This document shows positions 1 to 10,769 of a stretch of 64,000 bases of DNA, one piece after another. Where the stretch lies: positions 30,117 to 94,116 of the forward strand of contig RZZN01000006.1 of NCBI GenBank assembly GCA_009929855.1, given 5' to 3'. The notes under the pieces were generated by a model. It was not told where the DNA came from and ran no database searches. It was given only the letters and a program-made list of their open reading frames with translations. This DNA comes from Gammaproteobacteria bacterium. Lineage in GTDB: Bacteria; Pseudomonadota; Gammaproteobacteria; Chromatiales; Chromatiaceae. Both the position numbers and the translations under genes were made by a program. Position 1 is the first letter of the stretch. The number at the start of each line of letters is the position of its first letter.

Positions 1-970
1 TGTCACGACCATCGATACGTGGGTTGCCGGCGAGGATGGAGCCACGCACGGTCGCCTTCTCCAGCGACTCGATTGCACCCAGGACCTGCTCCTGGGTCCA
101 GTGGGCATCCGCCGCGTCGCACAGCTCGGCGATGACCTGAGCGCGCAGGGCATCGAGTGCCGCGTAACGCTCCTGCTTCTCCTTGATGCGATAGGCCTGG
201 CCAACAGGCTCAGCACAGAGACGTGCGACCGCCTCTCCCAATTGGGTGTCGACTGCCGGGGACGTCCAGGCAAGCGGCGGCTTTCCCGCCTCGGCGGCCA
301 GCTCGCGAATCGCCTGGATCGCCACTTGCATCTGCTCGTGACCGAAGAGGACGGCGCCGAGCATGATCTCCTCGGTGAGCCCACGCGCCTCCGACTCGAC
401 CATCAAGACCGCCTTCTCGGTCCCAGCGACGATCAGATCCAGGTCGGAGTCTGGGCCCAGACCGACGACCGCCGGATTGAGGATGTAGTCGCCATTCTTG
501 TACCCGACCCGTGCCGCACCGACCGGGCCATTGAACGGAGCCCCCGAGATCGCCAAAGCCGCGGAGGCACCCAGCATCGCCGGAACCTCGGGATTGACCG
601 CCGGGTTCAGTGACTTCACGGTTGCGATGATCTGGACTTCCTGAGTGAAGCCATCAGCGAACAGTGGACGCACTGGCCGATCGATCAGACGCGCAGTCAG
701 GATCTCGGACTCACTCGGACGCCCCTCGCGACGGAAGAAGCCGCCCGGAATCCGACCAGCCGCGTAGGTCTTCTCCTGATAATCCACGGTCAGCGGGAGA
801 AAGTCGCGCGCGGCGCCCGGGCGCTTGTCGACCACCACGGTCACCAGCACGACCGTGTCGTCAATGTTCACGAGGACCGCGCCATCGGCCTGACGGGCGA
901 TCTCCCCGGTTTCCAGGGTGACGGTCTGGTCACCAAATTTGAATTGCTTGACGATGGGTTTCGGAATCAC
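1..970 (-). CDS. pnp: Polyribonucleotide nucleotidyltransferase (PNPase), N-terminal part, cut by window edge
   Basis: Exoribonuclease that degrades RNA 3'-5' by phosphorolysis and works with RNase E and helicases in mRNA turnover. About 323 codons are visible, running off the left edge, so the track missed it. The start is a GTG giving [14 protein letters not shown], preceded at good spacing by GAGGAG; the in-frame ATG just upstream is followed immediately by a stop. The first RNase PH-like domain is recognisable from [16 protein letters not shown] and [11 protein letters not shown]. It lies directly downstream of rpsO, the conserved rpsO-pnp order, with a hairpin between them. The KH and S1 domains would be outside the window. 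Confidence 0.96.
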   Translation of the reverse strand, partial: MIPKPIVKQFKFGDQTVTLETGEIARQADGAVLVNIDDTVVLVTVVVDKRPGAARDFLPLTVDYQEKTYAAGRIPGGFFRREGRPSESEILTARLIDRPVRPLFADGFTQEVQIIATVKSLNPAVNPEVPAMLGASAALAISGAPFNGPVGAARVGYKNGDYILNPAVVGLGPDSDLDLIVAGTEKAVLMVESEARGLTEEIMLGAVLFGHEQMQVAIQAIRELAAEAGKPPLAWTSPAVDTQLGEAVARLCAEPVGQAYRIKEKQERYAALDALRAQVIAELCDAADAHWTQEQVLGAIESLEKATVRGSILAGNPRIDGRD

Positions 971-1096
971 ATGTCACTCCTCGAGGGAAGGGATCGGTCG
1001 CCGTGCGGTCCATGGACCCACGCAGCCACCAAACGTCGCGCCAACGGTCGCTCCGACATGGTGGCGCTTGCTCGTGCACGCAAGCGGGATAAAGCC

Positions 1097-1121
1097 AGCG
1101 GGGGCGTCTCAGGCCCCCGCT
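1097..1121 (-). terminator. rpsO-pnp intergenic hairpin
   Basis: Perfect 9-bp inverted repeat AGCGGGGGC / GCCCCCGCT with a 7-nt loop, 22 nt past the rpsO stop. Read on the minus strand it is followed by GGCTTTA, a weak U-tract, so it is probably a leaky terminator. In E. coli this intergenic region also carries the RNase III processing site that lets PNPase autoregulate; the position matches, but that role here is inferred. Confidence 0.6.
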
Positions 1122-1142
1122 CGATGTCTCCAGCGGCGCGCG

Positions 1143-1412
1143 TCAGCGACGCAGACCCAAGCGCGCGATCAGCTCGCGATACCGGTCGATATCCTTGCGC
1201 TTGAGATAATCGAGGAGCTTGCGACGGGAGTTGACCATCCGCACCAGACCGCGGCGCGAATGATGGTCGTGTTTGTGCTCCTTGAAATGTTCGGTCAACT
1301 GCAAGATACGTGCAGTCAAGAGCGCGACTTGCACCTCGGGCGAGCCGGTATCGGCCTCCCCACGACGGTACTCATCGACGATCTTTTTCTTCTCTGCGGC
1401 GGTCATTGTCAT
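1143..1412 (-). CDS. rpsO: 30S ribosomal protein S15
   Basis: Primary 16S rRNA-binding protein of the small subunit platform. At 89 residues it has exactly the usual length. The conserved run from [24 protein letters not shown] through [12 protein letters not shown] is plain. It sits between truB and pnp, the universal gammaproteobacterial order, in the same orientation. The 103-bp gap to truB may hold its own promoter; no strong consensus was seen. Confidence 0.98.
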   Translation of the reverse strand: MTMTAAEKKKIVDEYRRGEADTGSPEVQVALLTARILQLTEHFKEHKHDHHSRRGLVRMVNSRRKLLDYLKRKDIDRYRELIARLGLRR

Positions 1413-1515
1413 GCCTTGTCTCCTGGGTTCAGTGTTGGAGAGAACTCTGGTCTTGCCACGGCAGGGCCGCGTCGATCACCCCGACAATGACCTCAGGGGA
1501 TCGGACCATCGTGAA

Positions 1516-2433
1516 TCATATCAATCGTTTCGGCTGCACCCGACCGTCGTCTCTGATGCTGCCGACCCCGATGAAGTGACTGGACGGGTCATAGAGTCGC
1601 ACCAGACCATCGGTCGGGGCCTGCGGCACCAGCACGGCCTGGCCCTGGCTCAGATAGAAGGCCGCATCGGCCGAGAGACGCACCATCGGCCAATGGCCCA
1701 GCGCGCTGTCGAGCGGCAACAACAAGGCATCGAGCGCCGCCTGATCGCCCTGCTCGGCCAGCGCCTCGACCTGCTCGAGTGACACGAAGCCTCCCTCGGA
1801 TTCGAGATAGGGTCCGACCGCGGTGCGCCGCAGCCCGCTGACATGGGCGCCACAGCCGAGTGCGCGACCGATATCCTCGGCCAAGGTCCGCACATAAGTC
1901 CCCTTGGAGCAGTGCACGTCGAGCAGGATCTCGGGCGAGTCGATCGCCACGATCTCCAAGGCGAAGATGTACACCTGACGCGGCTCGCGCTCGACCTCCA
2001 GACCTTGGCGCGCCAGCTTGTACAGACGCTGACCCTGGTGCTTGACGGCCGAGTGCATGGGAGGCAGTTGCTCGATCGGACCGGTGAACGCGGGGAGCAC
2101 CTCGCGGACACGTTGCTCGTCGACCCCCTCGACCGGTGCGGTCGCGATCACCTCGCCCTCGGCATCGGCGGTGCTCGTGGTGATGCCGAGACGCACACGC
2201 ACCCGGTAGCGCTTGTCCGCGTCCAGGAGATAGGCCGAGAACTTGGTGGCATCTCCCAGACAGCAGGGCAGCAGACCGGTGGCCAATGGATCGAGGCTAC
2301 CGGTATGTCCGGCCTTCGCGGCGCGATAGGCGCGCTTCACGCGCTGGAGCGCGTCGTTCGAGCTCAAGCTCAGCGGCTTGTCCAACAATAGGATGCCGGT
2401 GACATCCCGACCAACTTGACGGCGACGTGCCAT
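1516..2433 (-). CDS. truB: tRNA pseudouridine(55) synthase TruB
   Basis: Makes pseudouridine at position 55 in the T-loop of tRNAs. The protein has 305 residues, normal for the family. The catalytic motif GSLDPLATG lies at residues 45-53, with the nucleophilic Asp at residue 48 as in E. coli TruB. Residues 15-25 carry the usual LLLDKPLSLSS strand, and a PUA-like tail is present at the C terminus. The start is only 5 bp after the rbfA stop, so the two are translationally close in the nus/inf operon. Confidence 0.97.
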   Translation of the reverse strand: MARRRQVGRDVTGILLLDKPLSLSSNDALQRVKRAYRAAKAGHTGSLDPLATGLLPCCLGDATKFSAYLLDADKRYRVRVRLGITTSTADAEGEVIATAPVEGVDEQRVREVLPAFTGPIEQLPPMHSAVKHQGQRLYKLARQGLEVEREPRQVYIFALEIVAIDSPEILLDVHCSKGTYVRTLAEDIGRALGCGAHVSGLRRTAVGPYLESEGGFVSLEQVEALAEQGDQAALDALLLPLDSALGHWPMVRLSADAAFYLSQGQAVLVPQAPTDGLVRLYDPSSHFIGVGSIRDDGRVQPKRLI

Positions 2434-2438
2434 GACTT

Positions 2439-2828
2439 CTAGCGCTCCTCGTCGGGATCCAGTGGCCGGGCGGACTCGGCCGATCCGACCGCCCGGGTGA
2501 TCAGGGCCGCGAGACGCTCGCCATGGCCGATCGATTCATCGAATACGAAATGTAGCTGCGGGACGGTGCGCAGACTCACGCGTTGCGCCAAGGCATGGCG
2601 GAGAAATCCAGCCAACCGGCCATTGAGCAGGCGCGCCTGCTCCGTGGCCGACTCGTCCGACGGAAAACAGGTGAAGAAGACCTTGGCATGTGCCAGATCA
2701 CGTGTGACCCTCACCTCGTGGATCGTGATGTCTCCGAGCCGTGGATCCTTGACCTCGTCGCGCACCAGTACCGCAAGCTCGCGCTTGAGCTCGGCGCCGA
2801 TGCGCTCTGTGCGAGCGAATTCCTTCAT
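2439..2828 (-). CDS. rbfA: Ribosome-binding factor A
   Basis: Single KH-like domain factor that matures the 5' end of 16S rRNA in the 30S subunit and is important in the cold. The protein starts MKEFARTERIG and carries the family signature DPRLGDITIHEVRVTRDL. The track begins two codons earlier at a TTG; I chose the ATG at 2828, with GGTGGG upstream and a length of 129 residues typical for RbfA. It lies 21 bp downstream of infB and 5 bp before truB. Confidence 0.96.
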   Translation of the reverse strand: MKEFARTERIGAELKRELAVLVRDEVKDPRLGDITIHEVRVTRDLAHAKVFFTCFPSDESATEQARLLNGRLAGFLRHALAQRVSLRTVPQLHFVFDESIGHGERLAALITRAVGSAESARPLDPDEER

Positions 2829-2849
2829 GTGCAACCCACCGCGACAGGA

Positions 2850-5624
2850 TCAGACCTCACGCGCGCGCTCGGTCCGCTCGAACACCTCGATCTGGTCACC
2901 GGGACGCACGTCATTGTAGTTCTTGACGCCAATGCCGCACTCGATGCCCGCCTTGACCTCGCTCACGTCTTCCTTGAAGCGGCGCAGCGACTCGAGCGCA
3001 CCCTCGTAGATGACGACATTGTTGCGCAGCACCCGGATGGGGTTGTTGCGCTTGATCGTGCCCTCGGTGACCAGACAGCCGGCGATCGCGCCGAACTTCG
3101 ACGAGCGGAAGACGTCGCGCACCTGCGCCAGCCCGATGATCTCCTCGGTCACGATCGGACTGAGCAGACCAGCGATGGCCTTCTTCACATCATCGATCAG
3201 CTCGTAGATGACACTGTAGTAGCGCAGGTCGAGCCCCTTCTCCTCGATCACCCGGCGCGCCGCGCCGTCGGCGCGCACATTGAAGCCGAGCAGGATCGCG
3301 TTGGAGGTCACCGCCAGGTTGGCATCGGACTCGGTGATCCCGCCAACCCCGGCGGCCACCAGCACGACCTTGACCTCATCGTTGGTCAGCTTGACCAGAC
3401 TCTCCTTCAATGCCTCCAGGCTGCCCTGCACGTCGGCCTTGACAATGAGGTTGACGCTCTTCTGCTCACCATCCTTGAGCTGGGAGAAGAGCTGATCGAG
3501 ACTGACCCCGCGCTGCTCGTCGATGCGGCTCTGCCGCGACCGCGCCGAGCGCAGATCGGCGACCTCGCGCGCGCGCCGCTCGTCGGCCACCGCCATCACA
3601 TCATCGCCGGCATTGGGGGTGCCCGAGAGCCCCAGGACCTGGACCGGGATCGAGGGTCCAGCCGCCTCGACCGAGGCCCCCGACTCATCGAACATCGCCC
3701 GCACGCGCCCATACTCACCGCCACTGACGATGATGTCGCCGCGGCGCAGGGTGCCGGATTGCACCAGCAAGGTCGCGACCGGGCCGCGTCCCTTGTCGAG
3801 GCTGGATTCGACGATGGTGCCGCGCGCGGGACCATCGATCGGGGCTCTCAGCTCGAGAACCTCGGATTGCAGCAGGATGGCGTCGAGCAGATCGTCGATC
3901 CCGGTCCCGGCCTTCGCCGACACCTTGACCATCATGGTCTCACCGCCCCATTCCTCGGCGACGATCTCATGCTGGGTCAGCTCTTGCATGACCTTGTCGG
4001 CATTGGCATCGGGCTTGTCCATCTTGTTGATGGCGACGATCACGGGAACACCCGAGGCACGCGCGTGCTGGATGGCCTCGACCGTCTGGGGCATGACACC
4101 ATCGTCGGCGGCCACCACCAGGATCACGATATCCGTGACCTTGGCGCCACGCGCGCGCATCGCCGAGAAGGCGGCGTGACCCGGCGTATCCAGGAAGGAC
4201 ACCGTCCCCTTCGGTGTCTTGACATGATAGGCACCGATGTGTTGTGTGATCCCGCCGGCCTCGCCGGAGGCGACGCGCGTGCGACGGATATAGTCCAGCA
4301 GCGAGGTCTTGCCATGATCGACATGGCCCATGATGGTCACGACCGGCGGACGTGGCTGGAGCTCCGCCTGATCGACCTGCTCCTGCACCTCCTCGAGCAG
4401 CATGCCCTCGGCATCGCGCTCATCGGCGACGATCGCCGTGTGCCCAAGCTCCTCGACCACGATGGTCGCCGTGTCACGATCGAGCAGTTGATTGATGGTG
4501 ACCATCATGCCCTGCTTGAACAGCTCACGGATCACCTCGGAGGCCTTGACCGACATCCGCCCGGCCAAATCGCCGACCGAGATCGCTTCGGGGATCTCCA
4601 CCTCGCGAACGATCGGAGCGGTCGGCCGCTGGAAGACGTGCTTATCCTGAAGCTGTGGCTTGGTCGTCTTACGCTTGCGGCGCAGTCCCCGCCCGGTAAC
4701 CCCGCCTCCATCGATCTCCTCGTACTCGGCCCGAGGCGAAAGATCGGCATCGCGACCACGCAAGCCATCCTTGCGCACGGCCTTCTTGGCTGGACGATCC
4801 TTCTCGACGACCTCGGGCGGCTTCTTGACCGGCTTCTTGGGCTTCGCCGGCTCGGCGCGCGGCACGCCCCCGGCAATCGGCGGCGCCTCGGCCGTGCGCT
4901 CCTCACCCTCCAAGCCAGTCTCGGCTGGGGCAATCTCCTCGCGGCTACGCGTCAACTCGGCCTCGGCGGCCAAGCGGGCAGACTCCTGCTCGGCACGCTC
5001 GGCCTCGGCGCGTCGCCGCGCCTGCTCCTCGAGTCGGCGCGCTTCCTCCTGCTCACGCAGACGCCGCGCCTGCACCTCCTGCTCCTCCTGCTCGGCGAGC
5101 CGGCGGGCCTCTTGCTCGGCGCGCATGGACTCGAGCTCGGCACGGCGGCGCGCGCCGTCTTGCAGACGCGCGCTACTGGCCTGGCTCAGTCGCTCGCGCA
5201 CTGGTCGCGGGCGCTCGGCCGGGGGACGCTGAGGGGGGGCGCCAGCTGCCGCGGTGGTGTTCGCGGGCTCATCCGCACGCTTGACATAGGTTCGTTTGCG
5301 GCGCACCTCGACACTCACCGTTTTTCCTCGAGTCGCGGGGGTGGGCCGCGCCACGCCACTCCCGCGCGCAGGCGTGGCGGCGGGCTGACGCAGCTCACTG
5401 ACCGATTTGCGCTTGAGCGTGACCTGTCCAGGACCCGTGGCCACGTCGCCATCGGCCTTTCCGTGACTGCGTCGCAGATAACCGAGCAGTTGAAGTTTCT
5501 CCTGCTCGGTCAGCGTGGCGTCGGCGCTATCGGCGCTGATGCCGGCCTCACTCAATTGACTGAGCAGACGCTCGACCGGAATACCGACCGTAGAGGCGAG
5601 TTGTTTGACCGTGACTTCGCTCAT
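2850..5624 (-). CDS. infB: Translation initiation factor IF-2
   Basis: GTPase that brings fMet-tRNA to the 30S subunit and promotes subunit joining. At 924 residues it is the long gammaproteobacterial form. The N-terminal winged region ([16 protein letters not shown]) is followed by a long charged Arg/Glu/Ala-rich linker (residues about 150-230). The G domain begins near residue 430 with GHVDHGKTS, then DTPGHAAF and NKMDKPDAN, and the C-terminal fMet-tRNA-binding domains follow. AAGG lies 8 nt before the ATG. Internal starts giving IF2-beta-like isoforms are possible but not resolved. It directly follows nusA with an 18-bp gap. Confidence 0.98.
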   Translation of the reverse strand: MSEVTVKQLASTVGIPVERLLSQLSEAGISADSADATLTEQEKLQLLGYLRRSHGKADGDVATGPGQVTLKRKSVSELRQPAATPARGSGVARPTPATRGKTVSVEVRRKRTYVKRADEPANTTAAAGAPPQRPPAERPRPVRERLSQASSARLQDGARRRAELESMRAEQEARRLAEQEEQEVQARRLREQEEARRLEEQARRRAEAERAEQESARLAAEAELTRSREEIAPAETGLEGEERTAEAPPIAGGVPRAEPAKPKKPVKKPPEVVEKDRPAKKAVRKDGLRGRDADLSPRAEYEEIDGGGVTGRGLRRKRKTTKPQLQDKHVFQRPTAPIVREVEIPEAISVGDLAGRMSVKASEVIRELFKQGMMVTINQLLDRDTATIVVEELGHTAIVADERDAEGMLLEEVQEQVDQAELQPRPPVVTIMGHVDHGKTSLLDYIRRTRVASGEAGGITQHIGAYHVKTPKGTVSFLDTPGHAAFSAMRARGAKVTDIVILVVAADDGVMPQTVEAIQHARASGVPVIVAINKMDKPDANADKVMQELTQHEIVAEEWGGETMMVKVSAKAGTGIDDLLDAILLQSEVLELRAPIDGPARGTIVESSLDKGRGPVATLLVQSGTLRRGDIIVSGGEYGRVRAMFDESGASVEAAGPSIPVQVLGLSGTPNAGDDVMAVADERRAREVADLRSARSRQSRIDEQRGVSLDQLFSQLKDGEQKSVNLIVKADVQGSLEALKESLVKLTNDEVKVVLVAAGVGGITESDANLAVTSNAILLGFNVRADGAARRVIEEKGLDLRYYSVIYELIDDVKKAIAGLLSPIVTEEIIGLAQVRDVFRSSKFGAIAGCLVTEGTIKRNNPIRVLRNNVVIYEGALESLRRFKEDVSEVKAGIECGIGVKNYNDVRPGDQIEVFERTERAREV

Positions 5625-5642
5625 AGGCTGACCTTCTCTCCT

Positions 5643-7145
<1,503 letters not shown>

Positions 7146-7238
7146 TCCACCTTAATCCGACTCACAAGGACCCAGCGCGCATCCCGCCGCGGATCCGGGA
7201 AGGCATTCACCGACGGCACGGCACACCGTCAGGCCTCT

Positions 7239-7697
7239 TCACCAGACCGGGACCAGGCGCGCAATCTCGATCCGCTCCAGCGGGATCGACCAACATCGCC
7301 CATCCGCCTCGAGCTCGACGACCTCATTCACGCATCCCCTGAGCTCACCCTCGATGTTGCGGCGACCGTCGATCTTCTCGATCAGCCTGACCCGCACGCG
7401 TGACCCGACGAAGCGCTCGAAATGGCGTGCAAAGACCAGCGGCCGATCCAAGCCTGGCGACGAGACCTCCAGGTCATAGCGACCGGGTAGTGGATCCTCG
7501 ACGTCGAGCACAGCGCTCAATTGCTCGCTGACATCGGCGCAATCATCGAGACCGACCCCGCCCTCTCGGTCGATGTAGACTCGCAGGGTCGCACCACTCG
7601 CCCCGCGCTGAAAATACTCCACACCCACGAGGTCATAGCCCATCGGCTCGACGACACGACTCACCAAGGTGCTGAGCCGACTGCGTGCAGGCTCCAT
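7239..7697 (-). CDS. rimP: Ribosome maturation factor RimP
   Basis: Assists 30S assembly, acting on the pseudoknot region of 16S rRNA. The start at 7697 (MEPARSRLSTLVSRVVEPMGYDL) gives 152 residues, the family norm, and has GAGGG 8 nt upstream. The longer track ORF would read back through an inverted repeat and is unlikely. The signature GYDLVGVEYFQRG and the later DYEVSSPGLDRPL-type motif (here RYDLEVSSPGLDRPL) are present. It is first in the operon, 93 bp ahead of nusA. No metY tRNA gene precedes it, unlike E. coli. Confidence 0.95.
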   Translation of the reverse strand: MEPARSRLSTLVSRVVEPMGYDLVGVEYFQRGASGATLRVYIDREGGVGLDDCADVSEQLSAVLDVEDPLPGRYDLEVSSPGLDRPLVFARHFERFVGSRVRVRLIEKIDGRRNIEGELRGCVNEVVELEADGRCWSIPLERIEIARLVPVW

Positions 7698-7712
7698 ACT
7701 CTCGGCCCTCAT

Positions 7713-7738
7713 AAATGAAAATTGGGCCAGCGGCCCAA
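7713..7738 (-). terminator. Terminator or attenuator hairpin in the rimP leader
   Basis: Perfect 7-bp inverted repeat TTGGGCC / GGCCCAA with a 3-nt loop. On the minus strand it is followed by TTTTCATTT and only some 25 nt later by the chosen rimP ATG. The geometry is that of an intrinsic terminator set just before the ribosome-binding site. It could end read-through from upstream or attenuate the nus operon. Confidence 0.6.
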
Positions 7739-7812
7739 CGATCGTCATCCTCGTCCCGAGGCAACCCAGGAGCATGCGCCAGTCAGGCAGCCGTGATCCG
7801 AGACGCCCAAAG

Positions 7813-7835
7813 AAAAAAACCCCATCGAAGGGGTT
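7813..7835 (-). terminator. Rho-independent terminator upstream of rimP
   Basis: On the minus strand AACCCC, loop TTCGAT, then GGGGTT running into a tract of seven T. This is a strong intrinsic terminator. No annotated gene ends just before it: the nearest upstream minus-strand stop is about 350 bp away at 8187. It therefore either closes a long 3' UTR or a small RNA encoded in between. Confidence 0.75.
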
Positions 7836-8186
7836 CTATGGAAGGCTGGCCTTCAAGGATCCCATGGACCGCTCACATCAAAGCCACTGAAGTGTATCCG
7901 CTCCAGTCGCCATCCGCAATAGCGCGATCCCCGCTGAGCCTTTGCATTCGCCCCACCGCGCGGCTTCGGCAAGGATCGGCCAGCAGTCCAGGCTGCATGC
8001 CTGTGCCCCAGCCGGGACTGCTGGCCGAATGCTTGTGCCACGAAGCGCGCCCCATCGTCTCGAGCGCGCCCGAGCCGACACGAGCGCGGTGAGATTCGCT
8101 TGGCTCAACCCCGTCGCGGACGGGCGACAGGGTCGAGGCGTCACGCCGACAGGCGCGTGACCGACAATGGGCTCAGCGTCTGCGGA
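7836..8186. other. Non-coding gap with strong dyads
   Basis: No convincing protein or tRNA gene was seen in this gap of about 350 bp; the short ORFs listed there are mutual shadows. It holds a 14-bp perfect inverted repeat (entered separately), a hairpin GTCACGC / GCGTGAC at 8140-8161 just past the stop of the 329-residue gene, and a short GC-rich hairpin CCCGTC-GCG-GACGGG near 8110. The density of structure and the terminator at its downstream end suggest an RNA gene or structured 3' UTR on the minus strand. Confidence 0.4.
7976..8028. repeat. Long perfect inverted repeat, 14-bp arms
   Basis: Arms TCGGCCAGCAGTCC (7976-7989) and GGACTGCTGGCCGA (8015-8028) are exact reverse complements, separated by 25 nt that themselves contain AGGC-TGCAT-GCCT. 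Transcribed from either strand it would fold into a very stable stem-loop. It lies about 140 bp upstream (minus-strand sense) of a strong terminator, so it may be the core of a small RNA. No match to 6S, 4.5S, tmRNA or RNase P was recognised. Confidence 0.55.
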
Positions 8187-9176
8187 TCATCGCATTGGCG
8201 GATAGGGATAGGCGCCTTGCCCATAGCCGGGGGCATAACCCGGAGCCGGGGCATAACCCGGGGTTGGGGCGTAGGCCGGCCCGCCATAGCCTGGCACATA
8301 GCCAGGATAGACACCGCCCCGCGGGGGCAGCTGGGCCGGCTGCTGTTGCCAATACTCGCGCGCACGCTGCTCGGCGGCGCGCTGCATGGCCTCGTGGTCG
8401 GCCTGCATCTGGGCACGCTGTTGCGCATAGGGACCCTGCGTCGGATAGAGAGGCGCCGCTGGCGGCAGTGCCGGAGGCGCGGCAGGCATTGCGAGATCCA
8501 CTGGCGGAGCAGCTTCAGTCGCGACGGGCGCCGCGCCACCCACGACGGATCCAGCCGGGGCGACACCCTGCTCCTGGCGCATGAGCGTCTCGGCGAAGAC
8601 GGTCGCCTCAGCCTCGGTCACTGGGATCGGCGCGGGGGTCTTGGGCGCCGAGCTCACCTCGGGCGCGACACCGCTTGGTTGCGCGGTGCCATGAGCCATC
8701 GGCAGTGGCGCATAATGACGCTCGAAGCCCGGCGTCTGTGGTGCCGCAGCAGGTGGAGCGGCGACCGCGGCCTCGGCCGATGCGGCGACCGCGGGCTCGC
8801 TCGGCACCGCCAGCGCGGGCTCGACCGCCGGCGGCGCATCGGCGGCGGGCGCCGACCCCGTCCATTCCTGAACCTTGCTCACGACGAAATCGACACCCGC
8901 CGAGCCGGCCGAGATCGCCTCGCCGATGAAGACCTCGGCCGAATCAGCGAATTCGCCGACTTGCTCGAGCACTCGATCCAGGCCGCTCGACTCCTCGGCA
9001 GGCGCGGCAAGCGTGGCGGCGCCCGCATCAGTGCTCGATGACGACGCGACAGTCGTGACTTCTCGGTCCAGAGAGCTGAGATAGAGATAACCGAAGGCGA
9101 TCACCACCGCCCACAAGGTGAGCTTGGTGACCCAGCCCAGGCCCGTTTGTTTCGATACGTTTTCCGCGGTCGCCAT
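8187..9176 (-). CDS. Membrane-anchored Ala/Pro-rich protein of unknown function
   Basis: Not recognised. It has 329 residues. A single hydrophobic segment (about residues 14-33, WVTKLTLWAVVIAFGYLYLS) follows a short basic N terminus, suggesting an inner-membrane anchor with a periplasmic body. The middle is low-complexity Ala/Pro/Glu. Residues about 245-275 form a Gln/Arg/Glu helix (QRAQMQADHEAMQRAAEQRA). The C terminus is a run of short PGYAPAPGY-type repeats rich in Gly, Tyr and Pro. GGAG lies 7 nt before the ATG. A role in envelope organisation or protein scaffolding is possible but not shown. Confidence 0.7.
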   Translation of the reverse strand: MATAENVSKQTGLGWVTKLTLWAVVIAFGYLYLSSLDREVTTVASSSSTDAGAATLAAPAEESSGLDRVLEQVGEFADSAEVFIGEAISAGSAGVDFVVSKVQEWTGSAPAADAPPAVEPALAVPSEPAVAASAEAAVAAPPAAAPQTPGFERHYAPLPMAHGTAQPSGVAPEVSSAPKTPAPIPVTEAEATVFAETLMRQEQGVAPAGSVVGGAAPVATEAAPPVDLAMPAAPPALPPAAPLYPTQGPYAQQRAQMQADHEAMQRAAEQRAREYWQQQPAQLPPRGGVYPGYVPGYGGPAYAPTPGYAPAPGYAPGYGQGAYPYPPMR

Positions 9177-9237
9177 TGAAAAGCTCCTGGAGAGACAGAG
9201 GGCAGATCGATGATGATATCAGAATGTCATGATGTAC

Positions 9238-10005
9238 TTACAAGGACCTCAGGCGCAAGTCTCGATCAAGCATGCCCGCCAGCGCCCGAAGCGTCGACTC
9301 GACCCGTCCAGCGCAGGCCGACAGATTCGCCTCGATCTCTTCAATGCGGATCTGATCGGCTCCCTTGCCGGCGGCCCAATTGACGACGAAGGCAAGACTG
9401 GCGTAGCAAAGCCCGAGCTCACGCGCGATGGCGGCCTCCGGCATCCCAGTCATGCCCACGAGGTCACAGCCATCTCGTTCGAGCCGGGCGATCTCGGCGC
9501 TCGTCTCGAGCCGCGGTCCTTGGGTCGCCCCATAGACCCCGCGGTCAACGGCGGGCTGACCAGTCTGGGCACAGGCACGCAGCAAGACTTCACGCAGATC
9601 ATCACAGTAGGGTGTGGTCATATCATGATGCTCGAGCCCCTCGGCATCGCTGTCGTAGATGGTATGGGCGCGACCATGGGTGTAATCGATGATGTCGTGC
9701 GGCACGACCAGGGTCAGTGGACCGTAACGCTCGCCGATCCCGCCGACCGCGGCGAGTCCGATCACTCGGGTTGCGCCCGCGGCACGCAATGCCCAGAGGT
9801 TGGCGCGGTAATTCACACGATGTGGCGCCAGTCGATGGCCGACTCCATGGCGGGGCAGGAAGAGAATCTCGGCACCGTCCAGTCCGCCTCGCAGAATCGG
9901 CGCCGAGGTCTCGCCATATGGCGTGTCCATGGCATGCGACTCGATCGGCTCGAGACTGGCGAAGCTCGAAAACCCGGATCCCCCAACGATTGCCAAGAGT
10001 GTCAT
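9238..10005 (-). CDS. S-methyl-5'-thioinosine phosphorylase (MTAP/PNP family)
   Basis: Phosphorolyses methylthioinosine (or methylthioadenosine) left from polyamine and quorum-signal synthesis, giving a purine base and methylthioribose 1-phosphate. The protein has 255 residues. Family features are the N-terminal IVGGSGFSSF phosphate loop, PRHGVGHRLAPHRVNYRANL, and the substrate region VYGATQGPRLETSAEI followed by GMTGMPEAAIARELGL. In Pseudomonas the orthologue PA3004 is an MTI-specific enzyme lying next to nagZ; here nagZ and hpt are also close, which favours the MTI route feeding hypoxanthine to Hpt. MTA specificity cannot be excluded from sequence alone. Confidence 0.85.
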   Translation of the reverse strand: MTLLAIVGGSGFSSFASLEPIESHAMDTPYGETSAPILRGGLDGAEILFLPRHGVGHRLAPHRVNYRANLWALRAAGATRVIGLAAVGGIGERYGPLTLVVPHDIIDYTHGRAHTIYDSDAEGLEHHDMTTPYCDDLREVLLRACAQTGQPAVDRGVYGATQGPRLETSAEIARLERDGCDLVGMTGMPEAAIARELGLCYASLAFVVNWAAGKGADQIRIEEIEANLSACAGRVESTLRALAGMLDRDLRLRSL

Positions 10006-10031
10006 GCTGATACCGCGGTCCTGATCGATTC

Positions 10032-10055
10032 AAAAAAAGGCGCCTTGCGGCGCCC
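10032..10055 (-). terminator. Rho-independent terminator after hemerythrin gene
   Basis: GGCGCC, loop of 4, GGCGCC followed on the minus strand by seven T. It lies 27 nt past the hemerythrin stop and 26 bp before the phosphorylase start codon, so the two genes are probably separate transcription units. Confidence 0.85.
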
Positions 10056-10081
10056 TGCTTGCCGTGCGCTGAAACGCCAGG

Positions 10082-10558
10082 CTAAACCTGTGGCGAGTGC
10101 CTAGCACCGCTCCGCCGAATGTCCGAGAAGAGACCGATCTCGACCAATTTCGGCAATAACACCTGCTCCTCACGCTCGACACGCTTTTCAACCATTTCGA
10201 ACATTTCGTGTGTTTCACGGAGAAACTCTTCCGTGAAATTGAAATCGCAATTCTTGAGCCAGCGCCTGTGATAATCGTCGAAGGCCTTGCGCAATGGCTT
10301 CTCTCCACTGATGAAGCCCCAGGCAATCGACTTCACCCGGGCATCCTCGTGGATCAAGAGACTCGGATAGAGCGCTCGATCCTCCTCGGCCAGGTGGCGA
10401 CGGACACGCGTGCCCAGGTCGCAGAGCAGCTCATAGGCGGTCCTGGCGTTCGGGCGGATACGCAGCTGCTCGGGCGTGAGCAGCGACCTGAGGTCTTCGA
10501 TCATCTGGCGCAGCTCGTGATGCGTGTGACGATAACTTTCCAAGCTCTGCGTGTGCAT
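10082..10558 (-). CDS. Hemerythrin HHE-domain protein
   Basis: Small soluble di-iron four-helix protein likely to bind oxygen, nitric oxide or iron. It has 158 residues. Metal-ligand candidates are His12-His14 (YRHTHHELRQMI), HLAEEDRALYP (His55, Glu58, Glu59) and, in the second half, HEMFEMVEKRVEREEQVLLPKL, the usual H-x3-E then ExxLLP pattern. The start has a strong GGAGG 7 nt upstream. It stands between hpt and the thioinosine phosphorylase but with its own terminator and a likely promoter. In microaerobic phototrophs such proteins often serve oxygen sensing or delivery; this is inference. Confidence 0.85.
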   Translation of the reverse strand: MHTQSLESYRHTHHELRQMIEDLRSLLTPEQLRIRPNARTAYELLCDLGTRVRRHLAEEDRALYPSLLIHEDARVKSIAWGFISGEKPLRKAFDDYHRRWLKNCDFNFTEEFLRETHEMFEMVEKRVEREEQVLLPKLVEIGLFSDIRRSGARHSPQV

Positions 10559-10726
10559 CGATCATCCTCCAATTCGTTATTCATCCAGTCAGCGACAGCA
10601 CGCCACGGCATCGAGTTGCCGGGCGTCGACGCTCGGGTCATGGTTGCGGGTCAGCAGGACATCGGCCCCAGTCGGGCGCGCCTCTCGGATGTATAACAAA
10701 ACCACTCTGGAGTCAAAATGCATATG

Positions 10727-10732
10727 ATTATA
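10727..10732 (-). promoter_or_regulatory. Candidate -10 box for hemerythrin gene
   Basis: An exact TATAAT on the minus strand, in a short AT-rich island (about 10715-10760) that stands out from the GC-rich surroundings. It lies about 170 bp before the hemerythrin start. No good -35 hexamer is found at 16-18 bp (best TTAAGT), so an activator may be needed. Confidence 0.45.
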
Positions 10733-10769
10733 TGTCTTTTTTAACAGATACTTAATTGCCAGACTGGTT

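Noticed and set aside
7836-8100. tRNA, 6S, 4.5S or tmRNA in the gap upstream of rimP
   Set aside because: No T-loop consensus, CCA end or conserved core of those RNAs was found on either strand.
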